DNA of 64,000 bases, taken from the NCBI GenBank assembly GCA_003151275.1, contig PLXC01000086.1, positions 28,514 through 92,513 of the forward strand. Direction: 5' to 3'. Origin of the DNA: Candidatus Melainabacteria bacterium. GTDB taxonomy: Bacteria; Cyanobacteriota; Vampirovibrionia; Obscuribacterales; Obscuribacteraceae. This document shows, piece after piece, positions 17,695 through 26,659 of this stretch. The notes under the pieces were generated by a model. It was given only the letters and a program-made list of their open reading frames with translations, made no database searches and was not told the origin of the DNA. Both the position numbers and the translations under genes were made by a program. Positions within the stretch are counted from its first letter, which is position 1, and every line of letters starts with the position of its first letter.

Positions 17695-20271
17695 ATGACA
17701 TCAAGAGAACTAAGCACCAGACGCCTGATCGCCAAGGCTCTAACTTATGTTTGCGCTATTGGATCGATAAACAGCTACTTGCAACCGTGCGTTAGTGCAA
17801 TAGCCAAAGACAAGTCGAGCAGTTCGGCTCATTCTTCAGACAAGAAGGATAAGAGCCACAGCAAATCCTCTGATCAGAGTTCGAAACATCATAAATCTTC
17901 TAAACACCAAAAGAATGCTGTCTCATCAACCGGTCTCGATCAAACCACTCTTGATCTAATCAATAGAGGTGATTGGAAAGCCGCTGCCGAGCACCTTGAG
18001 ACTTTGACCGCCGGTCGAAGGGAGATTGGAAAAGAGGAAACATGGTTAGCTTTTACCTACATGTTTCTGGCTAAATGCGATCAGTTGAAAGCGCTGGCAA
18101 CAAAAGCTGGCATCACCGAGCCTGTCGAGGTAAAGACAAAAACGGAAGTGGGCGTCTCGACTTTAGGAGATAGTAAGACTGCCGCGGATGGTAAGACTGT
18201 CCCCGCTGCGAACGGAAACTCCTCAACGACAGAAAAGGTTGTTGTCGCCACAGTTGAACCGGCGCGCTCAAGCAACATCCATGTTGTCTTGATCAAGGCT
18301 TACAATGAGATGTGTCAGCAAAGACTCGATCTTGCCGATAAGACCTTACAAAATATTCCCGATCAATATGCAAATGATCCAACTGTATTTTTTGCTCTGG
18401 CTGCAATTGCAGGCAAGCAGGGACGCGCATCATCTGCAGTTGAGTATGCGCAGCGCACAGTCGAATTGGCACCAGATTTTGCCTGGGGGTTTCGCACCAT
18501 CGGTTTCTTGGAGCAGCGATTTCTAAAAGATACCAAAAAGGCTGACGCGGCATTTGCGCAAGCCTTCGAGATCGAGCCGCGTATGCGCGAGGCTGCAGAA
18601 GCTTTAATCGACTTGAGATTGTCCACTAACAATTTTGACGGAGCTCTTGATATCGCTCAACAAGCTCTGAGAGAAAACCTAAAAGATTCTGCCAACTATT
18701 ACCGTGTTGCCCAAATCTACATTCAACAGTGGCGTCTACGCGAAGCCCTTGCAGAGCTGCAGCAAGCCATCTCGCTAGATGCAAAAGACCCGCGTTTTTA
18801 CAGAAGTCGTGCTTCGATCAGACGCTATCAAGGCGATTTGACAGCTGCCATTGCGGATCAGACCAAGGCAGTAGAGTTCAGCAATGACAAAGCCTTCGAG
18901 CTGGGTGAACTGGCAACGATGAACTTGTTGGCCGGCAATAAAAATCGTGCTATCGATAATTTGCAAGAATCGTTGAAGCTTGATGTTAAAAATCAGTCTG
19001 TACGAGACAGGCTTGCTTCCTTGCTTACAGAAGAAAAAAGGTATGAAGACCTGGCCACATTCTACAAGCAAGAGCTTGTTACTAAAGAGAAGGACGCCAA
19101 ATTGCATCTTGGGTTAGCCAACGTGTTGGTCCTGCTTGGCAGAAGCGATCAGGCTGTAGAAGAGTTCAAACTGGCAGCCAATCTTGATCCCAGTGACGCC
19201 GAACCGCACCGATCACTTGGTGCTATGAGGATCAAACAAAAGGACTATGCTGCTGCGGCGAAGGAATTCACACGGGCCTTGAATATCAATCCAAGTTCGG
19301 TGCAAGATCTCGTGGCCCTAGGTTATTGTTATGCGCTGAATGACGATTATTTACAAGCAGAAGCGGCCTTGGTTACTTCTTTAGCGCTACAACAGTTGAC
19401 TCAGGCAAACACACCGAATGCTGTTCCGACCCGGCTGCAGATCAATCGCTCCCTGGCCGATCTGCTATTCACAGAAGGACGATACAGCGACGCAGCTGCT
19501 AACTTCGAAGCGATTTATGCGACGAGCAAAAATACCGCGGACGGACCGATGGACAGTTTTACGCTTGCAGAAGCAAAGGCGCTCAGAGACTTGACCGCCA
19601 CTTCGGCTGATGCGTTTGTAACTGCTTACAACGCACTGAATGCAAACCAAAAAGCTGAAAACAAGAGTGCGATTGTCGCCAGTCTACTTAAGATCGGTAA
19701 AATTGAACAGGCGTTAGATATTGCCGGATCGGCTGAATCAGATGATGCCAACCTCAATCTAGATCTGGCCAAAGCCGCCCGTTTAAAGAGCGACTTCACA
19801 AAGGCTGAAGCGATTGCATCACATGTGGTGGCAAGTGCAAAGTCCACCGCCGAGCAAAAATCGAATGCGCAAGAAGAATTGGCGCAAATTATGCTTGCTC
19901 AAGGCAATGCCGAGAAAGCAGATGAATGGGCACGCAAAGCGGTAGAAAGCTACAGCAAGAACTTTGAAGCGTATGAAACAATTGGACGAGTGTATTTGAA
20001 GAAATCAGACGCCAAGAGTGCGATGGATGCAGCTAATAAATCGACGGGGATCAACCCGTACTTCGCCAAAGCCTATCTTCTGCTCGGTGACGCTCAGCAA
20101 TCCGCCGGGCTGATGAAGGAAGCATCCCTGAGTTATCGCAAAGCTTCTGAGCTTTATCCCGGGCTGCTAGAGGCGCATAAATCCTTGTTGCAAACTTTGC
20201 AAAAGCTGTCGTTAAAAGAAGAAGCGCGCAAAGAAGCAGAGCAAATTGCCCAAATGGAAAAGCAGCACTAG
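17695..20271 (+). CDS. Large secreted TPR-repeat protein
   Basis: The 858-residue protein starts at ATG 17695, five nt after GAGG. A hydrophobic signal-like segment (AKALTYVCAIGSINSYLQP) is followed by a Ser/Lys/His-rich stretch (residues about 40-75). The rest is built of at least 15 TPR repeats, for example AAAEHLETLTAGRREIGKEE, FFALAAIAGKQGRASSAVEY and YYRVAQIYIQQWRLREALAE. The final repeats end QKLSLKEEARKEAEQIAQ. No enzymatic domain is visible. TPR solenoids bind partner proteins; the partner is unknown. The gene sits right behind mutS but has no obvious functional link with it. Confidence 0.82.
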   Translation: MTSRELSTRRLIAKALTYVCAIGSINSYLQPCVSAIAKDKSSSSAHSSDKKDKSHSKSSDQSSKHHKSSKHQKNAVSSTGLDQTTLDLINRGDWKAAAEHLETLTAGRREIGKEETWLAFTYMFLAKCDQLKALATKAGITEPVEVKTKTEVGVSTLGDSKTAADGKTVPAANGNSSTTEKVVVATVEPARSSNIHVVLIKAYNEMCQQRLDLADKTLQNIPDQYANDPTVFFALAAIAGKQGRASSAVEYAQRTVELAPDFAWGFRTIGFLEQRFLKDTKKADAAFAQAFEIEPRMREAAEALIDLRLSTNNFDGALDIAQQALRENLKDSANYYRVAQIYIQQWRLREALAELQQAISLDAKDPRFYRSRASIRRYQGDLTAAIADQTKAVEFSNDKAFELGELATMNLLAGNKNRAIDNLQESLKLDVKNQSVRDRLASLLTEEKRYEDLATFYKQELVTKEKDAKLHLGLANVLVLLGRSDQAVEEFKLAANLDPSDAEPHRSLGAMRIKQKDYAAAAKEFTRALNINPSSVQDLVALGYCYALNDDYLQAEAALVTSLALQQLTQANTPNAVPTRLQINRSLADLLFTEGRYSDAAANFEAIYATSKNTADGPMDSFTLAEAKALRDLTATSADAFVTAYNALNANQKAENKSAIVASLLKIGKIEQALDIAGSAESDDANLNLDLAKAARLKSDFTKAEAIASHVVASAKSTAEQKSNAQEELAQIMLAQGNAEKADEWARKAVESYSKNFEAYETIGRVYLKKSDAKSAMDAANKSTGINPYFAKAYLLLGDAQQSAGLMKEASLSYRKASELYPGLLEAHKSLLQTLQKLSLKEEARKEAEQIAQMEKQH

Positions 20272-21770
20272 GCCCGGCTAACCTTCTCTTTGATCCAGCG
20301 CGCACTTGCTTTCATATGCTCGGCTTCAGCTTCGCGATACGTCATCGAAAGCAACATCGCATAACCCTCAAGTGAGGCTGCCACATCGGGGTGGTTTGGT
20401 CCAAGCACCTTTTGTCTGATCGCTAGCGCGCGTTGATATAACGGCTCTGCTTGGTCATAACGGGCGTCGAACCTCAGCGTCTCAGCCATGTAGTGCAGAC
20501 ATGCCGCGACGTCCGGATGGTCAGGTCCTAACTCTTGTTCGCGTACATCAAGCAGATGCCGCCACATAATTTCTGATTCTTTGTATTTGCCTTGCTGGAA
20601 CGTGGCCATCGCTAGATTGCCCAGGCAGTTATAAATTTCTTCCTGATTGGCCAGCGTTTTTTCTTTCAAAGCTTTCAATCGACGCCAATAAGGCTCGGCT
20701 TTGGCGTATCTGCCGCTGCGTTGATACAGCGTTGCCAAATTCATAATGCTCATCTGTACATCAGCATGTTCAGGGGCCAATGATTTTTCGCAGATAGCGA
20801 GCGACTCTTTGTACAAAGATTCAGCTTGTGCAAATTTCTGCTGAGCCTGGTAGACCATCGCTAAGTTCGCTAAATTGCCTGCAATCTGGGGACTCAGGCG
20901 GCCGACCGAGCGCTCCTTCATCGATAAGACTCGCTTGTAGAGCCGCTCTGCTTCATCGAGCCGGCCTTGATGAAAATGGAAGATTGCCAGTTGATCGAGT
21001 GAGCTGACAACGTCTGGATGGGTCGGGCCCAAATTGATTTCTTTGATCGCCACAAGCTGCTGATAATATGGCGCTGCTTGCGCTTCTTTGCCTTGCGCTT
21101 TGAGCACCGCAACAAGGTTGTTCAATGTGTCGGACAAGTCTGAACTTTCGGCTCCCAGAGCCGCTTCCAGTGTAGTCAAAGCTCTCTCGTAGAGGAGTTC
21201 GGCTTCACCATATTTGAGCTGGTCGTGATACAAACCCGCTAAGTGATTCAAGCTGACGCCGACATCTTGGTGATCGGAACCGAGCGCTTTTTCCATAATC
21301 AAAAGTGCTCTTTTGAAAACCTGTTCTGCTTCCTGATATTTGTGCTGAGCTTTGAGAAGAAGCGCCAGATTATTTAAACTGGTCGCTACTTCCGGGTGGT
21401 CTTCACCGAGGACGTTTTCGTAGATCGCCGTCAATTGCCGGCAAAGAGGTTCAGCATCAGCATGTTTTTCTTGAAAGAAGTAAAGAGCTGAGAGGTTATT
21501 CAAACTGGCGACGATATCTTCGTGTTCAGGCTCAAGCGTGCGCTCCCGGATGGTCAGTGAGCGCTGGTAGAGCGGTTCTGCTTTGTCGTATTTGCCCTGC
21601 TCGAAGAATACTTCGGCGAGATTGTCGAGACTCAGCGCCACTTTCATGTCGTCGCCCAAGGATTCAGCTTCCATGAGGGATGCATGCATGAAATTTTCGG
21701 CGTCGCTAAATCGACCCTCCTGAAAAGCCGTGGCGCCGGATTCGACGTACTCTTCCCAATTTTTGCTCAT
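20268..21770 (-). CDS. Kinesin-light-chain-like TPR protein (TPR_10/TPR_12 repeats)
   Basis: The 500-residue protein starts at ATG 21770 (MSKNWEEYVESGATAFQEGR); upstream in-frame non-ATG starts are less likely. It has eleven or so 42-residue repeats of the kinesin-light-chain type, each with the pattern A-E-P/x-L-Y-x-R-A-L ... LGxxHPDVAxSLNNLA. Examples are EDHPEVATSLNNLALLLKAQ, GPTHPDVVSSLDQLAIFHFH and GPDHPDVAACLHYMAETLRF. There is no signal peptide and no second domain, so a cytosolic scaffold is likely. Such stand-alone arrays are abundant in cyanobacteria-related genomes. Function unknown. Confidence 0.85.
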   Translation of the reverse strand: MSKNWEEYVESGATAFQEGRFSDAENFMHASLMEAESLGDDMKVALSLDNLAEVFFEQGKYDKAEPLYQRSLTIRERTLEPEHEDIVASLNNLSALYFFQEKHADAEPLCRQLTAIYENVLGEDHPEVATSLNNLALLLKAQHKYQEAEQVFKRALLIMEKALGSDHQDVGVSLNHLAGLYHDQLKYGEAELLYERALTTLEAALGAESSDLSDTLNNLVAVLKAQGKEAQAAPYYQQLVAIKEINLGPTHPDVVSSLDQLAIFHFHQGRLDEAERLYKRVLSMKERSVGRLSPQIAGNLANLAMVYQAQQKFAQAESLYKESLAICEKSLAPEHADVQMSIMNLATLYQRSGRYAKAEPYWRRLKALKEKTLANQEEIYNCLGNLAMATFQQGKYKESEIMWRHLLDVREQELGPDHPDVAACLHYMAETLRFDARYDQAEPLYQRALAIRQKVLGPNHPDVAASLEGYAMLLSMTYREAEAEHMKASARWIKEKVSRA

Positions 21771-21951
21771 AGTCACCGTTTGAAACAACACCCTCGTAAA
21801 CAAGATGCCCCGAAATGACGAAAATATCCTGACTGATAATGCGATCTAGTCGCCGGGCAGCTGTCTGCCGAAATCGACGTGGACCTCGGGATCGTGGATT
21901 CCAGGGTCAGTATCCTAGGATAGCCTATCTAATCGTTAGGCTATGCCCTCA

Positions 21952-22044
21952 GCATATCCGTGGATAGTCTGGCACACTAGTGGGGTCTATGCAGCAAGCT
22001 GCCCGACTCCCAAAGCTGCCCGACTCCGCAAGCTGCTCGACTTA
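21952..22044 (+). repeat. Modular dispersed repeat, copy B, with neighbouring palindromes
   Basis: The element starts GCATATCCGTGGATAGTCT. It holds one 19-mer (21972-21990), GCA, and three 17-mers (21994-22044), ending CTGCTCGACTTA as copy A does. Just upstream lie a perfect 12-bp palindrome TATCCTAGGATA (21911-21922) and the inverted pair TAGCCTA / TAGGCTA (21921-21943). It fills the intergenic space before the epimerase gene and even supplies the A of an in-frame ATG at 22044. Confidence 0.85.
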
Positions 22045-22148
22045 TGATTCTGGCATATTTTCTGGCGCTTGCCATCTGTTTCGCGCTAAAAGTGAGACGG
22101 CGGTGTGTCTGCCCGGGGAGTGTTCGAAGTTGTTGCTACACTTGCATT

Positions 22149-23543
22149 GTGAGTCGAGAAAAATTTGTCTACAAATCTTTGATACCGGCCCCTGCAAAAG
22201 AGGTCTTCAATTGGCATAAAAGAGCTGGTGCCTTTGAAAGACTAGCTCCCCCCTGGGTCGATTTAAAAATTTTGAACCGACAGGGCGGCATTGAAGATGG
22301 TGCTTTTGTAGAACTGGCAATTAGCAACGGTCCGATCACCATAAAGTGGACACTCGAGCATAAAGATTACGTTGAAGGAAGACAGTTTTGCGACTATCAA
22401 GTTGAAGGTCCATTTGCCTTTTGGGAGCAGGTCCACAGGGTTGAGCCTGAAAGTGATAATTCCTGCTATTTGCAGGACACCGTTGAGTACGAACTCCCTG
22501 CCGGGGGACTAGGAGATCTTGCTGGTGGGCGGATTATTCATCATGAACTCGAGAACTTGTTCAAATTTCGACACCGCACGCTGATTCAAGACATCGTCTA
22601 CGCAAAAGAAGCGAACATCCGGCCGATCCGGGTCTTGGTGACAGGATCAACCGGACTGATTGGCTCTGCCCTGGTTCCTTATTTGACGTCACAAGGGCAC
22701 GAGGTGACGCGCTTGTTGCGCAACGGCTCTAAAATCTCGGATCACGATCACAACGAGCGCATTCGCTGGGATCCTTACGAACCAAAGATCGATACGAACA
22801 GACTGGAAGGCTATGACGCCGTTGTTCACTTGGCTGGCGACAACATTGGCTCTGAGCGGTGGACTGACGCCAAGAAAAAGAAATTGATCTACAGCCGACT
22901 TAAACCGACGCAGGTGTTATGTCAGGCGCTCAACCAACTTGAGAGACCTCCCTCAGTGCTAATATCCGCTTCCGCAATTGGCATCTATGGTGATCGTGGT
23001 GTTGAGAACCTTGTCGAGGAAAGCCCGTCAGGGGAAGGATTTCTAGCTGATACATGTATGCAGTGGGAGGCTGCCGCGCGTGGTGTAGATCCGGATATCC
23101 GCTTGGTCAATTTGCGTTTTGGCGTTGTTCTTAGCCCCAAGGGTGGTGCGCTACATAAAATGCTTTTGCCATTTCAAATGGGTGGCGGCGGGCCAATTGG
23201 CTCAGGCCAACAGTTTTTTAGTTGGATAGATATAGACGATGCCCTGGGTGCAATATTTCACTCGATCATTAACGGCACAGTTTCTGGACCGGTAAATGCG
23301 GTCTCACCATATCCGGTGCCGAATGCCGATTTTGCTCGTGTGCTCGGTAAAATTGTTGGCCGGCCTGCGCTTGTGCCGATGCCTGCTTTTGCTGCTCGGG
23401 CCATGTTTGGTCAAATGGCTGATGAATGTTTGTTGGCCAGTCAAAAGGTTTTGCCTGGAAGACTTACCGAGACAAATTACGAATTCAGATATCCATATTT
23501 GGAACCATCTTTGCGACACGTGCTCGGCAAACTCGTGGACTGA
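22149..23543 (+). CDS. TIGR01777-family NAD(P)-dependent epimerase with N-terminal SRPBCC domain
   Basis: The N-terminal SRPBCC/cyclase-like domain (residues about 1-155) begins REKFVYKSLIPAPAKEVFNW and includes GAFERLAPPWV. A C-terminal SDR-type Rossmann domain of the SDR39U1 family follows: VLVTGSTGLIGSALVPYL nucleotide loop, VVHLAGDNI, SASAIGIYGDRG and the LRFGVVLSPKGGAL motif. GTG 22149 is chosen because the SRPBCC domain starts there. An in-frame ATG at 22044 would add a hydrophobic MILAYFLALAICFAL stretch, but that ATG is created by the repeat element. The enzyme's substrate is not known for this family. A strong terminator follows. Confidence 0.85.
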   Translation: MSREKFVYKSLIPAPAKEVFNWHKRAGAFERLAPPWVDLKILNRQGGIEDGAFVELAISNGPITIKWTLEHKDYVEGRQFCDYQVEGPFAFWEQVHRVEPESDNSCYLQDTVEYELPAGGLGDLAGGRIIHHELENLFKFRHRTLIQDIVYAKEANIRPIRVLVTGSTGLIGSALVPYLTSQGHEVTRLLRNGSKISDHDHNERIRWDPYEPKIDTNRLEGYDAVVHLAGDNIGSERWTDAKKKKLIYSRLKPTQVLCQALNQLERPPSVLISASAIGIYGDRGVENLVEESPSGEGFLADTCMQWEAAARGVDPDIRLVNLRFGVVLSPKGGALHKMLLPFQMGGGGPIGSGQQFFSWIDIDDALGAIFHSIINGTVSGPVNAVSPYPVPNADFARVLGKIVGRPALVPMPAFAARAMFGQMADECLLASQKVLPGRLTETNYEFRYPYLEPSLRHVLGKLVD

Positions 23544-23547
23544 AAAA

Positions 23548-23574
23548 AGAGAGCTGCAGTAATTGCAGCTCTCT
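23548..23574. terminator. Bidirectional terminator between convergent genes
   Basis: Perfect 11-bp stem AGAGAGCTGCA / TGCAGCTCTCT with loop GTAAT, preceded by six A and followed by CTCGTTTCT. It can stop the epimerase transcript on plus and, with its T run, the cpaB transcript on minus. Confidence 0.85.
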
Positions 23575-23601
23575 CTCGTTTCTAACAGTGATGCAAGCGA
23601 T

Positions 23602-24549
23602 CTATTTTTCAGGTACCGAAATCACATCTTTCTTCGAACCAGCCCAAGCTTCGACTTCGTAAAGAGGTCTGGGCGGAGGGGTGGCAGACGAATTGCGATC
23701 GAGAATTGGATTTGATGAATCCACCCCGATCATTGGAGGCATGGTTGGATAGGGCACCAAACTTGCTACCTCGCCGTTGCTACTCGCTGCCGGTGCTTTC
23801 GCAAACAGTGAGGTCACATCAACAGTGGCAACGGGTGTATGATCCAAATTATTGCGCAATGAAAGATAAATCTTGCTTGCTAGAATTGCTCGGATCAGTT
23901 TTTGCGCATCGTCAGTCGGCACGGCAACTGTTACTGAACTCGCCGGCACCGCTTGTGTTGTGCCAGGCGACTTTTGATACGTTTGCCCAACTGCGATTAC
24001 CTCAACATCAGACAAAACCGGTTTGGCTTTTGTATCCGGTCCTGAGCCAACCATACTGATGATGTCCACGTGACTTTCAGGGGCAACAAAGCCAGCCACG
24101 CCGGAGTTATTGTCGACTGCAAAAGTCACAGCTCTCATTCCTGGTTTCAAGCGTGATTCGAAACCCATTGAGATTTGCTGGGGCAGCAAGTCGTGTTGCG
24201 AGACGATTTGTCCCGTCGAGATACCGTATTTGGAGACTCGACCAGCCGCCAAGGTTGAACCACTGAGTGCATCTTCTGGTTGTTTCGATGCTTCTATTTG
24301 GCGCTCCTCAAGCGCTTCTGACGGAATCGTTTGCCCTTCCGGAATATCTTTGATAGCGTAAACCACAGTTGATTTTGCAGACATTTTGCGGTTCATAGCG
24401 TCCGTTTTGTTTTTATAATCGTCCTCTTGCACCTTGAGTCGGTCGGTGACTAAGAACGTGACACCAACTGCCAATCCCACGATCATCGCGAGCATGATGG
24501 CTGGTGGCATGCGAGAGATGCCCATGAACAATGCGCGTAATGGATTCAT
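23602..24549 (-). CDS. CpaB/RcpC-like Flp pilus assembly protein (copy 1)
   Basis: The 315-residue protein has one N-terminal membrane segment (PPAIMLAMIVGLAVGVTFLV). A SAF domain follows (VVYAIKDIPEGQTIPSEALE ... GRVSKYGISTGQIVSQHDL), then the RcpC domain (RLKPGMRAVTFAVDNNSGVA, GFVAPESHVDIISMV, LSDVEVIAVGQTY). This is the full CpaB layout. CpaB works with the CpaC secretin in Tad/Flp pilus export at the outer membrane. A Pro-rich tail ends the protein. GGGGGACC lies upstream of the ATG. It is followed upstream by a close paralogue, but no other Tad genes adjoin; TadE/TadG-like genes lie 20-30 kb away. Confidence 0.85.
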   Translation of the reverse strand: MNPLRALFMGISRMPPAIMLAMIVGLAVGVTFLVTDRLKVQEDDYKNKTDAMNRKMSAKSTVVYAIKDIPEGQTIPSEALEERQIEASKQPEDALSGSTLAAGRVSKYGISTGQIVSQHDLLPQQISMGFESRLKPGMRAVTFAVDNNSGVAGFVAPESHVDIISMVGSGPDTKAKPVLSDVEVIAVGQTYQKSPGTTQAVPASSVTVAVPTDDAQKLIRAILASKIYLSLRNNLDHTPVATVDVTSLFAKAPAASSNGEVASLVPYPTMPPMIGVDSSNPILDRNSSATPPPRPLYEVEAWAGSKKDVISVPEK

Positions 24550-24712
24550 TACGGTCCCCCTTGGTGAGGAGAAAGACTAACCAATTCCATTGTTCTGCCG
24601 CGGTTCCAAAGCGGTAACAGGGAAAACCCTAGTAAAGAAGTCAGGCTTTCATAAATCAAAATTCATAGTCGGGCAACGCGTTGGCCCTGAAACCGCATAA
24701 TTCCAAAAACGA

Positions 24713-24738
24713 AAAGCACGCCGCAATGGGCGTGCTTT
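24713..24738 (-). terminator. Terminator of cpaB copy 2
   Basis: 10-bp stem AAAGCACGCC / GGCGTGCTTT with a 6-nt loop. On the minus strand it is followed by TCGTTTTTGG. It lies 23 bp after the stop of the gene at 24761. Confidence 0.8.
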
Positions 24739-24760
24739 CGATGTTTCGAGACTTTGACGA

Positions 24761-25714
24761 TTACCGTTCCGGAACGACGATTAAGTCTTTTTTGCCTGCC
24801 GACCAAGCTTCAATTTGGTGAGCTGGTCTTGATGGCGCATCCGCGGAAGCAAGAGCTGGACGCGGTCCATCGTTATCGTAGTCTGAATCGGAAGGTCGTG
24901 GCATCGCCGCTGGTGGTGCGGGAACAGCAAAGTTCATGTTTGATACTTGCGCTGTTCTGGATTTGTTGTAGAGCGCAGTCACATCAACTGTAGCCACTGG
25001 AGCGTGATCGGTGCTATTTCGCAGCGATAAGTAGAGCTTGCTAGCCAGGACAGCTTTGATCAATTTGGTTGTGTCTGCCGGTGTCACCGCTACGGTAACT
25101 GAGCTAGCAGGCACCGCAGATGATGCGCCGGCACTGCGTTGAAAAGTTTGTCCAACGGCTATCACTTCCACGTCAGAAAGAATTGGATTTGCCCTGGTAT
25201 CAGCGCCAGCGCCGACCATACCGATGATATCAATATGACTTTCTGGGCTGATGAAACCAGCCACGCCACTGTTGTTGTCTACAGCGAAAGTGACTGCCCG
25301 GAATCCTGTTTTCAAGCGGGCATCGAAACTGAGATTGGCGCTTTGGGCCTGCAAGTCATGTTGAGAAACGATCTGACCTGCGGTGATTCCGTATTTGGAA
25401 GTGCGCCCGGTGGCTAGTGTTATAGATGCAAGAGCGTCTTCCGGTGACTTAGATTGTTCGATTTGTCGCTCTTCAAGAGCTTCTGAAGGGATTGTTTGAC
25501 CTTCAGGAATATCTTTGATCGCATAAACAACCGTTGCTTTGGCCGAATATTTGGCATCCATTTCGCGTTGCTTTTCAGCATAAACTTGTTCGCCGGAGCT
25601 AATTCTGTTTGTCACCATCCATGCCACCACGAAAGCGAGAGCGACAATTGCCGCTATAAGGAACGCCGGGGGCACACGAGTGATGCTCATGAAAATTGAG
25701 CGTAATGGTTTCAT
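24761..25714 (-). CDS. CpaB/RcpC-like Flp pilus assembly protein (copy 2)
   Basis: The 317-residue paralogue of the neighbouring CpaB has the same order: N-terminal membrane segment (PPAFLIAAIVALAFVVAWMV), SAF domain (VVYAIKDIPEGQTIPSEALE, identical to copy 1), and RcpC domain (AVTFAVDNNSGVAGFISPES, LSDVEVIAVGQTF). The two differ most in the stretch after the membrane segment and in the Pro-rich tail. ATG 25714 is chosen (AGGT 9 nt upstream); an in-frame start 14 codons earlier adds MGTFVFLFLAGKHP. Each copy has its own terminator, so they are probably separate transcripts from a tandem duplication. Confidence 0.85.
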   Translation of the reverse strand: MKPLRSIFMSITRVPPAFLIAAIVALAFVVAWMVTNRISSGEQVYAEKQREMDAKYSAKATVVYAIKDIPEGQTIPSEALEERQIEQSKSPEDALASITLATGRTSKYGITAGQIVSQHDLQAQSANLSFDARLKTGFRAVTFAVDNNSGVAGFISPESHIDIIGMVGAGADTRANPILSDVEVIAVGQTFQRSAGASSAVPASSVTVAVTPADTTKLIKAVLASKLYLSLRNSTDHAPVATVDVTALYNKSRTAQVSNMNFAVPAPPAAMPRPSDSDYDNDGPRPALASADAPSRPAHQIEAWSAGKKDLIVVPER

Positions 25715-25829
25715 CGGATGTTTACCTGCTAGAAACAGAAAGACAAAAGTACCCATACATTGTACTTCGGCAAGCTCTCACGATTAAAGTGAAATCCCTC
25801 TGACACAGCCAGCGTAAATAAATTACTTA

Positions 25830-26396
25830 TCAGTGTTGGAAGTAATACATCAAAAAGGCGATTCCTGAGATCGCCAGGAATGTACCCCAAAATGCCGCTG
25901 CACGCAGTCGCATCGTGCGATTTTCCCAAGTTGTTAATTGCACGAAAGTTTCTTTGTCGATCAACGCTTCTTCAGTCGGGATTTCGCCAACTTCGAAGCT
26001 GCGCATCCGATTGAGGGTGTTGGCTCCCATCAACTCTTCCAGCTGCACAGGCAGTGAAGGCAGTTTGTTAATCAGTTGTGTTAAACGAATTTTCAGGCCG
26101 TTATTTAATTCAGGCGTATCGATTTCGCTATAGTCCAGGTACTGAAACGTGCCATCCTTAAGGCTTAGCAGCGTTCTGATCGCCTCGTAGCCGCTGCTTT
26201 TGCCATTCTTCATTTTGCCACCAACGACAAATATTCCGTTGTGTATGCAAATATCGCCGACCAGGCTCTCGGAGGGTCCGACGATATGAAGAACGCCCAC
26301 GGCGATCTTTTTGTACTTCATCACGGTCCACAAGATCTCTCTGGTGGTTCTGTTAGCCCATATTTTTCCCTGGGTAAGCAGCCGAATTTTAGCCAT
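25830..26396 (-). CDS. DUF4388/PatA-N-like protein with C-terminal membrane anchor
   Basis: The 188-residue protein shows a middle segment GDICIHNGIFVVGGKMKNGK, then SGYEAIRTLLSLKDGTFQYL. This matches the PatA-N/DUF4388 pattern, in which a glycine-rich strand turn is followed by a helix and a GxF/WxGxF-like strand (here KDGTFQYLDY). Further on are a helical stretch (RLTQLINKLPSLPVQLEELM) and a single C-terminal membrane segment (AAAFWGTFLAISGIAFLMYY) ending FQH. In cyanobacteria and relatives such domains occur in signalling proteins. No output domain is visible here, so the role is unknown. Confidence 0.68.
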   Translation of the reverse strand: MAKIRLLTQGKIWANRTTREILWTVMKYKKIAVGVLHIVGPSESLVGDICIHNGIFVVGGKMKNGKSSGYEAIRTLLSLKDGTFQYLDYSEIDTPELNNGLKIRLTQLINKLPSLPVQLEELMGANTLNRMRSFEVGEIPTEEALIDKETFVQLTTWENRTMRLRAAAFWGTFLAISGIAFLMYYFQH

Positions 26397-26564
26397 AGGT
26401 TTTTACGTTTTCCTGTCGCGTAACAAATATATGCCCACAAAGGTCATGGCAGTCTGCTCGATTTAGTGGTGCAAAGGGGGCACTGGCGTGTGCTTGCTAT
26501 TTAACCTGATTGCTTGGGCAAAGTTATAGAGACAAACGCTTAAAATCCCGTCTCTTCATAGGGA

Positions 26565-26598
26565 AAAGGGCAGTGAGCACTTGCTCATTGCCCTTTTT
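26565..26598. terminator. Strong hairpin terminator downstream of ald
   Basis: 15-bp stem AAAAGGGCAGTGAGC / GCTCATTGCCCTTTT (one G-T wobble) with a 4-nt loop and a T6 tract on plus. On minus the stem ends in TTTT and would terminate the alanine dehydrogenase transcript, which ends about 60 bp upstream. Confidence 0.85.
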
Positions 26599-26659
26599 TA
26601 GTTGTTGCGAATCTTTATCCTAGGCACCCAGAGATGCTCGCCCCAGGATAGCGCTCGAA

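Noticed and set aside
22044..22148. ATG 22044 as the start of the epimerase, adding a membrane segment
   Set aside because: That ATG is formed by the edge of a dispersed repeat, and the conserved SRPBCC domain begins right at GTG 22149.
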